NCBI GenBank assembly: GCA_016280565.1
Contig: JAEEGY010000011.1
Span: 1 to 12,279, forward strand
DNA from: Fretibacterium sp.
GTDB lineage: Bacteria > Synergistota > Synergistia > Synergistales > Aminobacteriaceae
DNA length: 12,279 bases
Reading direction: 5' to 3'
Each line of letters starts with the position of its first letter. Positions within the stretch are counted from its first letter, which is position 1. Below are positions 6,689 through 12,279 of the stretch, one piece after another. Both the position numbers and the translations under genes were made by a program. Below the pieces are notes generated by a model, which ran no database searches, was not told the DNA's origin, and saw only the letters and a program-made list of their open reading frames with translations.

Positions 6689-7579
6689 ATGAGGAACAAA
6701 CCAGTATTCCGTGGTGTCGCCACAGCCCTAATCACTCCGATGACCGAGGAGGGCATCGACTTTGAAGCCTTTGGCCGGGTGATCGACTGGCAGATCGATC
6801 AGGGCATCAACGCGTTGGTCATCGCCGGGACCACGGGAGAGGGCTCAACGCTCACTGACGAGGAACACAAGGAAGCGATTCGATTCTCCGTGAAACGGAT
6901 CGCAGGCAGGGTCCCTGTCATTGCGGCAACCGGCTCCAACGATACACAGTACGCCCTTGAGCTTTCAAAGTGTGCCTGCGGGGACGGCGCGGACGCGTTA
7001 CTGGTCGTGACGCCTTACTACAACAAGGCGACGCAAAAGGGACTCATCAAAATGTACACCACCATTGCCGACGCCTCCACAAAGCCGCTTATCCTGTACA
7101 ACGTGCCCTCCAGGACCGGCATAAACATTGAGCCTGCGACCTACGCGGCCCTGGCGGACCACCCCAATATCGCGGGCATCAAGGAAGCGAATAGTAATAT
7201 CTCCAAAATCGTGGAGACGGCCGCCCTGGTGAAGGGCAAGATGGACATCTACTCCGGAAATGACGATCAGGTGATTCCCATCCTGTCTATGGGGGGACAG
7301 GGCGTTATCTCCGTCCTCTCCAACATCATGCCCGCCAAAACGGTGGAGATGTGCGATCGTTTCTTCCGGGGTGACGTTGCGGGAAGCGCGGCCCTTCAGT
7401 GTGAGTACCTTCCCCTGATCAACGCCCTGTTCTGCGAGGTGAGCCCCATACCCGTGAAGGCCGCCATGGCCGCCATGGGGTGGTGCAAGAATTATGTGCG
7501 TCTGCCTCTGACTCCCATGGAGGAAGCCCACTGGCAGCAGCTTCGCGCCCTGATGAAGGCTCAGGGGCTGTTGGCATAA
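6689..7579 (+). CDS. dapA: 4-hydroxy-tetrahydrodipicolinate synthase
   Basis: Condenses pyruvate with aspartate semialdehyde, the first committed step of diaminopimelate/lysine synthesis in the cytoplasm. It is 296 aa, the normal size for this TIM-barrel enzyme. The Schiff-base lysine is Lys165 (GIKEA). The proton-relay residues Thr48-Thr49 (GTTGEGSTL), Tyr111 (PYYNK) and Tyr137 (YNVPSRTG) are present, as is Arg142 for the substrate carboxylate. All sit four positions from their E. coli counterparts. The ATG has an AAGGAG site (6675-6680) 8 bases upstream. It is the first of five tightly spaced genes; dapB follows after 12 bases. Sensitivity to lysine feedback cannot be judged from the sequence by eye. 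Confidence 0.96.
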   Translation: MRNKPVFRGVATALITPMTEEGIDFEAFGRVIDWQIDQGINALVIAGTTGEGSTLTDEEHKEAIRFSVKRIAGRVPVIAATGSNDTQYALELSKCACGDGADALLVVTPYYNKATQKGLIKMYTTIADASTKPLILYNVPSRTGINIEPATYAALADHPNIAGIKEANSNISKIVETAALVKGKMDIYSGNDDQVIPILSMGGQGVISVLSNIMPAKTVEMCDRFFRGDVAGSAALQCEYLPLINALFCEVSPIPVKAAMAAMGWCKNYVRLPLTPMEEAHWQQLRALMKAQGLLA

Positions 7580-7591
7580 GAGGCCCATTCG

Positions 7592-8344
7592 ATGGATATT
7601 ATTATCAGCGGTGCCAACGGCCGGATGGGCCGAATGCTGGCAGAGACGGCGAAAGCGGCCCAGTCGAACGGGAAGCCTTACCATATTGCCGCACGGGTGG
7701 ATATCAGCCTTGAGACAGACCCGGCGGCCGGAACATACGCCGCGCTGGAGCAGTTCACAGGGAAGGCGGACGTTGTTGTCGACTTCTCCAACCATGCCGC
7801 GACGAAAAAACTTACGGACTATTGCCTTGCACGCTCGCTGCCCGTTGTGATTGCGACAACGGGCCAGACGGAGGAGGAACTGGCACTGATCCGCGCGGCG
7901 GGGGCAAAGATTCCTATTTTTCTGTCGGCCAATATGTCGCTTGGCGTTGCACTGCTGGCCGACCTTGTGAAGAAGGCGGTCTCCGTCCTGCCGGAGGCCG
8001 AGATCGAAATCCTTGAGCATCATCATGACCAGAAGTTAGACGTTCCCAGCGGGACCGCTTTGCTGTTGGCAAAACGCATTGCTGAAGCGCGCCCGGATTC
8101 GCCCCTCGTGGTGGGGCGGCATGAGAACGGCAAACGATCTCCAAAGGAGATCGGCATCCACTCTCTTCGCTATGGCAGCGAGGTGGGGACCCACGAGGTC
8201 ATCCTGTCAATGGGGAATGAAACGGTGACGCTCAAGCACAAGGCGGAGAACCGTTCCCTGTTTGCCCAGGGCGCCCTGGCGGCCGCAGCTTTTATTATCG
8301 GCAAAGCTCCGGGGCTGTACGATATGCGGGATATCGTAGGTTAA
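7592..8344 (+). CDS. dapB: 4-hydroxy-tetrahydrodipicolinate reductase
   Basis: NAD(P)H-dependent reductase acting on the DapA product to give tetrahydrodipicolinate. It is 250 aa, slightly shorter than the E. coli enzyme (273). The Rossmann dinucleotide motif is at the very N-terminus (GANGRMG, 7-13). The substrate and catalytic segment EHHHDQKLDVPSGTA (142-156) contains His144, His145 and Lys148, equivalent by alignment to His159, His160 and Lys163 of E. coli. An AAGAGG site overlapping the dapA stop lies 8 bases before the ATG, so translation is probably coupled to dapA. dapH starts 12 bases after the stop. Confidence 0.96.
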   Translation: MDIIISGANGRMGRMLAETAKAAQSNGKPYHIAARVDISLETDPAAGTYAALEQFTGKADVVVDFSNHAATKKLTDYCLARSLPVVIATTGQTEEELALIRAAGAKIPIFLSANMSLGVALLADLVKKAVSVLPEAEIEILEHHHDQKLDVPSGTALLLAKRIAEARPDSPLVVGRHENGKRSPKEIGIHSLRYGSEVGTHEVILSMGNETVTLKHKAENRSLFAQGALAAAAFIIGKAPGLYDMRDIVG

Positions 8345-8356
8345 GGAGGAGGGCGC

Positions 8357-9049
8357 ATGACCGCACAGGAAATTATCCATTACATCGCCACGGCGGAGAA
8401 AAAAACCCCGGTGAAGCTGTACGTCAAGGAAAAAACTCCTATCGACTACGGCACGGCGAAGGTCTTTGGTGTGGGCGATAAGATCGTCTTTGGCGATTGG
8501 AGTGAATTGGCCCCTATTCTGAAAGCAAACGAGGACCGCATTGAGGACATCGTCATTGAGAACGACCGCCGGAACAGCGCTGTCCCCTTGTTGGATATGA
8601 AGGGTGTCCCCGCCCGCATTGAGCCGGGAGCGATTATTCGGGAAAATGTGTCCATCGGCAAAAACGCCGTGGTCATGATGGGGGCCATTATCAACATCGG
8701 GGCCGTTGTCGGAGACGGGACGATGATCGACATGGGGGCTGTGCTGGGCGGCCGGGCCACGGTAGGCAACAACTGCCACATCGGGGCCGGGGCTGTCCTT
8801 GCTGGGGTCATTGAGCCCGCGTCGGCTGTTCCTGTTGTCGTTGAGGATGATGTGCTGGTCGGCGCCAACGCAGTCATCATTGAAGGAGTCCATGTGGGAC
8901 GGGGAGCTGTCGTTGCGGCGGGGGCCGTCGTGATCGAGGACGTTCCCGCGAAGATGGTCGTCGCCGGGTGTCCTGCCCGCGTCATCAAGCGGAAGGACGA
9001 GGGCACGTCGCAGAAGACAGCTCTTGAGCAGGCCCTCCGCACGCTGTAA
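8357..9049 (+). CDS. dapH: Tetrahydrodipicolinate N-acetyltransferase
   Basis: Transfers acetyl from acetyl-CoA to tetrahydrodipicolinate, giving N-acetyl-2-amino-6-oxopimelate; this enters the acetylase rather than the succinylase branch. It is 230 aa and closely resembles B. subtilis YkuQ/DapH as I recall it: an alpha/beta N-terminal domain ([27 protein letters not shown]) and a left-handed beta-helix of hexapeptide repeats from about 84 to 205 (for example [38 protein letters not shown]). A strong AAGGAGG ribosome site (8343-8349) overlapping the dapB stop precedes the ATG. The next gene starts 7 bases after the stop. The succinyltransferase DapD is a different, longer protein, so the acetyl assignment is firm. 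Confidence 0.95.
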   Translation: MTAQEIIHYIATAEKKTPVKLYVKEKTPIDYGTAKVFGVGDKIVFGDWSELAPILKANEDRIEDIVIENDRRNSAVPLLDMKGVPARIEPGAIIRENVSIGKNAVVMMGAIINIGAVVGDGTMIDMGAVLGGRATVGNNCHIGAGAVLAGVIEPASAVPVVVEDDVLVGANAVIIEGVHVGRGAVVAAGAVVIEDVPAKMVVAGCPARVIKRKDEGTSQKTALEQALRTL

Positions 9050-9056
9050 CGTCATC

Positions 9057-10220
9057 ATGATACAGGACAGTCTGAACACGGCAATTTATGGAGCAAAGCG
9101 AAGTCCCATACGGGAGTTTTCCCGCCTTGCGGCCCAGACGCCGGACTGCGTGCGGCTGACGCTGGGGGAACCTGATTTTGCAACACCGGAACCGGTGTGC
9201 CAGGCGGCCGGCGAGGCCCTCGCCAGAGGGGAAACCCATTACATTGAGAACAACGGCACGGCGGAACTCAGGGAAAAGATCGCCACATTCGAGAGGGAGC
9301 GCCATGCTCTGGACTATTCGCCGGATGAGGTCATTGTCACAGTGGGGGCGACGGAGGCCATTTTCGTCGCCCTCTTTGGCATGCTCAATCCCGGGGACGA
9401 GGTCATCGTCCCCACCCCTGCTTTTGTGTTGTACGAACGCATTATCGGCCTTTGCCGTGCAACATTCGTCCCCATGGACACACGGGAGGACGGTTTTCAA
9501 ATCGACTATAAAAAGTTGACAAGTCTCCTTTCATCCAGGACCAAGGCCATTATTCTGAACTCCCCCAACAACCCAACAGGTTGTATCTATAACAAAGAAG
9601 GCCTTACTGCTGTGCGCGAAGCAATAAAGGGGAAAGATATCTTCGTCCTGTGTGATGCTGTCTACAACCAACTCTGTTATATAGACAACTATCACAGCTT
9701 CGCCGAGTTTAAGGATTTGAAGGAACAAATTATTGTTGTTCAGAGTTTCTCGAAGCCATACGCCATGACTGGCTGGCGTATGGGATATTTGATGGCAGAA
9801 CAACATGTTAAAGAACGTCTGGAGCTGCTGCACCAGTTCATGGTCACCTCCTCCGCCGCGCCCTTTCAGCGAGCCTGCCTGGCCGCGCTGGATTACGATC
9901 CTTCCGGGATGGTTCGAGAGTACCGCCGCCGGCGGGATTATGTTCTGGAAAGATTGCGCAGGATGAGACTTGAAGTCCAGATTCCGGAGGGAGCGTTTTA
10001 TGTGTTGCCCTCCATCGCAAAATTTGGGCTGGACTCGACAGAGTTCTGTACCCGTCTCCTTCAGGAAGCACATGTGGCGGTGACACCGGGGCTTTGCTTT
10101 GGCGCGGACGATCATATCCGGATATCCTACTGTTGCGGGGATGAGGCACTGGCAAAGGGCATGGATCGGCTGGAACGCTTTGTCGGAATCCTTGACAGAG
10201 GGAATCGCCATGGATATTGA
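9057..10220 (+). CDS. patA: N-acetyl-diaminopimelate aminotransferase, class I/II PLP enzyme
   Basis: Fold-type I aminotransferase (387 aa) expected to convert N-acetyl-2-amino-6-oxopimelate to N-acetyl-LL-diaminopimelate using glutamate. The PLP lysine is Lys233 in SFSKPYAMTGWRMGY. Other cofactor contacts are NSPNNPTG (168-175, Asn172), Asp200 and Tyr203 (CDAVYN) and Arg241; Arg355 (HIRISY) should hold the substrate carboxylate. The family alone does not fix the substrate (aspartate and aromatic aminotransferases look alike); the position between dapH and the deacetylase does. I chose ATG 9057 over an in-frame TTG at 9024, which lies inside dapH, because the homologous region begins right after the ATG. 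There is no good ribosome site, so translation probably depends on coupling to dapH 7 bases upstream. The stretch about 9540-9780 is more AT-rich than its surroundings. Confidence 0.9.
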   Translation: MIQDSLNTAIYGAKRSPIREFSRLAAQTPDCVRLTLGEPDFATPEPVCQAAGEALARGETHYIENNGTAELREKIATFERERHALDYSPDEVIVTVGATEAIFVALFGMLNPGDEVIVPTPAFVLYERIIGLCRATFVPMDTREDGFQIDYKKLTSLLSSRTKAIILNSPNNPTGCIYNKEGLTAVREAIKGKDIFVLCDAVYNQLCYIDNYHSFAEFKDLKEQIIVVQSFSKPYAMTGWRMGYLMAEQHVKERLELLHQFMVTSSAAPFQRACLAALDYDPSGMVREYRRRRDYVLERLRRMRLEVQIPEGAFYVLPSIAKFGLDSTEFCTRLLQEAHVAVTPGLCFGADDHIRISYCCGDEALAKGMDRLERFVGILDRGNRHGY

Positions 10221-11367
10221 TTATCTGGCCGAAGCCCATCGCCTGTCCGGGGAGCTGTCTGCTCTGCGCAGGGAGTTTCATCGGGAGCCGGAGCTGGGCA
10301 ATCATGAATTTAAGACTGCAGCCCGTATTGAGCATTATCTCCAAGAATTGGGAATTTCCGCAGAAAGGATATTGGAGACGGCGGTCGTGGGAAGGCTCAA
10401 AGGGACCTTACCCGGTCCCTTCATTGCTCTTCGCGCGGATATGGACGCCCTCCCTCTTCAGGAGGCCACAGGCGTTGAGTTCGTCTCCCAGACTCCCGGC
10501 GTTATGCACGCCTGCGGCCACGATGTCCACATCACGGCCCTTTTAGGGGCGGCGCGTATTCTCACAGCTCATCGCAAGGAACTCGCGGGGACGATTTTAT
10601 TCTTATTCCAACCCGATGAGGAAGGCAACGGCGGAGCCCGGCGGATGATCGAGGGCGGAGTTCTGGAGGGCGTCTCTGCGGTCTTTGGAGCCCATGTCAC
10701 ACCGGAGTTCCCGGCCGGACACATTGGTGTCCGCTATGGAAAGTTCTACGCGGCGTCGGATACGTTTCAGATAACCGTCACAGGGAAGAGCGCCCACGGC
10801 GCGGAGAGGGAGAAGGGCATCGACGCGCTGGCCGCGGCCTCTAAGATAGTTGAAGAATTGTTGGAATTACAATACCACTCTTCAGAGAAAAGCGTTGTCA
10901 CTGTTGGGACGTTCCATGCGGGGACCGCCGGGAATATCGTTGCGGATCGTGCCGAACTCACAGGCATTATCCGCACGCTGGGCCCGGAGGCGAGGAGACA
11001 AATGCGGGAACGGGTTTTAGATACCGTCAGAAGTGTGGCCGGGAAATTCGGAACGCAGGCCCAATGCGAACTGCACGAGAGCTACCCCGGTGTGGTCAAC
11101 GAGGATTCCATGACACAGCTTGTGGAGGAAACGGCCCGCTCAGTGCTTGGGGCAGAGCATGTTCACCGCATTGAAGAGCCGCTGATGATGACGGAGGATT
11201 TTGGGTATTTCCTTCAGGAACGGCCCGGAGCGTTCTACCACATTGGCGCGGGGTGCTCCCTGCCGCTCCACAACCCTGGCTTTCTTCCCGATGAAGAGGC
11301 TGTCGTCACTGCAGCGGCCGTTCATGCGGCTGTGGCTGTAAGGGGGATTTCTGCCTTCGCTCGATAA
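10210..11367 (+). CDS. N-acetyl-diaminopimelate deacetylase (M20 family, YkuR-like)
   Basis: Metal-dependent amidohydrolase (385 aa) expected to remove acetate from N-acetyl-LL-diaminopimelate, releasing LL-diaminopimelate for the epimerase DapF. M20D features are clear: MHACGHDVH (99-107, Cys102 and His104), the PDEEG motif with catalytic/metal Glu137-Glu138, GAHV with His162, the dimerisation-domain SAHGAEREKGIDA segment (His196), and LHNPGF near the C-terminus (His354). M20D proteins include aminoacylases and hippurate hydrolases; the place at the end of a dap operon, as with ykuR after ykuQ in B. subtilis, supports this substrate. The ATG overlaps the aminotransferase stop by 11 bases with GAGGGA (10198-10203) 6 bases upstream; an open frame reaching back to 10099 is not used. 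The last 62 bases overlap the convergent GIY-YIG gene. Confidence 0.9.
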   Translation: MDIDYLAEAHRLSGELSALRREFHREPELGNHEFKTAARIEHYLQELGISAERILETAVVGRLKGTLPGPFIALRADMDALPLQEATGVEFVSQTPGVMHACGHDVHITALLGAARILTAHRKELAGTILFLFQPDEEGNGGARRMIEGGVLEGVSAVFGAHVTPEFPAGHIGVRYGKFYAASDTFQITVTGKSAHGAEREKGIDALAAASKIVEELLELQYHSSEKSVVTVGTFHAGTAGNIVADRAELTGIIRTLGPEARRQMRERVLDTVRSVAGKFGTQAQCELHESYPGVVNEDSMTQLVEETARSVLGAEHVHRIEEPLMMTEDFGYFLQERPGAFYHIGAGCSLPLHNPGFLPDEEAVVTAAAVHAAVAVRGISAFAR

Positions 11368-11596
11368 GGGCCAGCTTTTGCGCTCGCGTCATCTTCTTGA
11401 TCTCGCACTCACGCCGCATGGCCTCGCTCTGCGTTGCGTATTCCTCTTGATAGACCAACTCGACGGGAAGGTGCGACCGGGTGTAACGCCCACCCTTCCC
11501 GGACTGATGCTGTTCCACGCGGTGGGCAACGTCCGTCGTCCAGCCGGTGTAAAGCCCCCCCCCGCGGCAGCGGAGGATATAGATGTAGGAAGGCAT
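11306..11596 (-). CDS. GIY-YIG superfamily nuclease-like protein (UPF0213/YhbQ type)
   Basis: Small single-domain GIY-YIG protein (96 aa) of the stand-alone YhbQ/UPF0213 group, whose cellular role is poorly defined; a DNA repair or nuclease role is inferred from the fold. The motif appears as YIYIL (4-8) and LYTGWT (15-20), followed by Arg26 (DVAHRVEQH) and the putative metal-binding Glu63 in the EAMRRECEIKKM helix, then the usual TRAQKLALI ending. The tail after residue 79 (Pro/Gln-rich) is not typical of the family and is encoded opposite the end of the deacetylase gene. Only one base separates its ATG from the mntP stop (TGATATG), and no ribosome site is evident, so translation is probably coupled to mntP. 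Confidence 0.85.
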   Translation of the reverse strand: MPSYIYILRCRGGGLYTGWTTDVAHRVEQHQSGKGGRYTRSHLPVELVYQEEYATQSEAMRRECEIKKMTRAQKLALIERRQKSPLQPQPHERPLQ

Positions 11597-11597
11597 A

Positions 11598-12182
11598 TCA
11601 GAACGGAATCTTCCCGTGGTCCATCAGGTGGGACACAAGGACCTCCAGCCCAATGAGGATGAGCAGCACCCCACCCAGGAGTTCCATCCTTTTGCCAAAG
11701 TGGGCCCCGGCAAAGCGCCCCAGATAGACGCCCGCGGCGCAGGCTGCGGCTGTCACCACTCCCGCAATGACAGCCAGTTCCATCACTGGCAGCCCCGCCA
11801 GCGCAAAGCCCGCCCCGACGACGAGCGCGTCAATGGACGTCGCCAGGGCCACGGAGAGCAGGAGCCCAAGCCGCTCCGCCACGCCGTCGGTTTTCTGCTC
11901 CTTCTCCTCCATGAAGTAGCCATGTACCATATTGCCTCCGACAAAAGCCAGAAGGACAAAGGCCAGCCAATGGTCCAGTGCTGGGAACCAGCGCGTTGAA
12001 CACTCCCCAAGGAAACAGCCCAGAAGGGGCATGAAGAACTGAAAAAGCCCGCAGGCCAGCGCCAAACGCCACGCTGCGGTGAAGGCCCTGCTGCCAGCAC
12101 CCTCCTGCGTGCCCACGCCCACGGACACCGCAAAGGCGTCCATCGCAAGGGAGCAGCCAGAAAGAGCGGATTCCCAGTTCAA
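11598..12182 (-). CDS. mntP: Manganese efflux pump MntP (DUF204)
   Basis: Inner-membrane Mn(II) exporter of the MntP/YebN family, 194 aa, about six hydrophobic segments in two similar halves. The first half has LAMDAFAVSVGVG with Asp15 and the second ATSIDALVVGAG with Asp118; these match the two essential acidic sites of E. coli MntP (Asp16, Asp118). A charged cytoplasmic loop (MEEKEQKTDG) separates the halves. The start is TTG (12180-12182), supported by a GGGGAG ribosome site (complement of 12190-12195) 7 bases upstream and by an N-terminus as long as E. coli's. It begins 12 bases after the pgsA stop, leaving no room for the yybP-ykoY manganese riboswitch that often precedes mntP, so expression is probably tied to pgsA transcription. 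Confidence 0.9.
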   Translation of the reverse strand: MNWESALSGCSLAMDAFAVSVGVGTQEGAGSRAFTAAWRLALACGLFQFFMPLLGCFLGECSTRWFPALDHWLAFVLLAFVGGNMVHGYFMEEKEQKTDGVAERLGLLLSVALATSIDALVVGAGFALAGLPVMELAVIAGVVTAAACAAGVYLGRFAGAHFGKRMELLGGVLLILIGLEVLVSHLMDHGKIPF

Positions 12183-12194
12183 AGACGTTCTCCC

Positions 12195-12279
12195 CTACCC
12201 CATCAGGAGGCGACTGCCATCAATGAGATATTCCATCCCCGACCAGACCGTCAGAAGCATAGCAGCCCACATGACAGCC
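12195..12279 (-). CDS. pgsA: PgsA, CDP-diacylglycerol-glycerol-3-phosphate 3-phosphatidyltransferase (3' end only)
   Basis: The last 27 codons and stop (TAG, complement of 12195-12197) of a gene that enters from beyond the right edge. The visible end reads AVMWAAMLLTVWSGMEYL followed by IDGSRLLMG: a hydrophobic helix with the L-T-x-x-S-G/M-x-x-Y-L pattern found at the C-terminus of PgsA, which makes phosphatidylglycerophosphate at the membrane. The catalytic CDP-alcohol phosphotransferase motif is outside the window, so the call rests on the tail only. Its stop codon lies just upstream of the mntP ribosome site. Confidence 0.6.
   Translation of the reverse strand, partial: AVMWAAMLLTVWSGMEYLIDGSRLLMG

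Noticed and set aside
6998..8026. Minus-strand open frame (342 codons) across dapA and dapB
   Set aside because: It runs opposite two certain genes, has no domain signal, and its composition (His/Gly/Arg-rich) is that of an antisense shadow.
8295..8302. Second and third GCCGATAA (minus strand) inside dapB and the aminotransferase gene (9442-9449)
   Set aside because: Both are the complement of Ile-Ile-Gly codons inside coding sequence with no minus-strand gene downstream; treated as chance.
8207..9079. Minus-strand open frame (290 codons) opposite dapH
   Set aside because: The repetitive Asp/His/Asn pattern simply mirrors the hexapeptide repeats of dapH on the other strand.

Overview
This is a compact, roughly 58-60% GC bacterial chromosome segment with ordinary housekeeping and regulatory genes. 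The combination of a flagellar gene, diaminopimelate synthesis by the acetylase branch, a two-ring CDC48-type AAA ATPase and a PgsA/MntP/GIY-YIG cluster would fit a motile Synergistota (Synergistaceae-like) bacterium. That is a best guess from gene content; a Firmicutes-related lineage is not excluded. I see no insertion sequence, prophage, CRISPR array, tRNA or rRNA.

Left part (20-2786, minus strand): a three-gene operon read as HD-domain hydrolase, then NarL/LuxR-type response regulator, then membrane sensor histidine kinase. The genes are 8-14 bases apart and a TATAAT box lies just upstream of the first gene. Divergent from it (2889-5752, plus strand) are a secreted CE4 polysaccharide deacetylase and a 699-residue CDC48/VCP-like AAA+ ATPase with an N-domain and two ATPase rings.

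Middle (5753-6688): flaG stands alone on the minus strand with its own rho-independent terminator. An exact GCCGATAA, the sigma-28 (FliA) -10 consensus, lies upstream of it. The 355-bp flaG-dapA gap holds a second minus-facing terminator-like hairpin that no visible gene needs, a dyad, and overlapping promoter-like elements in both directions. It is the most enigmatic non-coding part of the window.

Right part (6689-11367, plus strand): a five-gene operon for meso-diaminopimelate/lysine synthesis through N-acetylated intermediates: dapA, dapB, dapH, patA-like aminotransferase and M20-family N-acetyl-diaminopimelate deacetylase. Together they carry aspartate semialdehyde plus pyruvate to LL-diaminopimelate; only the steps before (aspartokinase, asd) and after (dapF, lysA) are missing from the window. 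Facing it (11306-12279, minus strand) is a coupled pgsA (3' end only) - mntP - GIY-YIG nuclease cluster, whose last gene overlaps the end of the deacetylase gene by 62 bp on the opposite strand.

I did not find a clearly new biological system. The best leads are the non-coding flaG-dapA region, the altered D2 ring of the CDC48-like protein, and the putative sigma-28 site at flaG.
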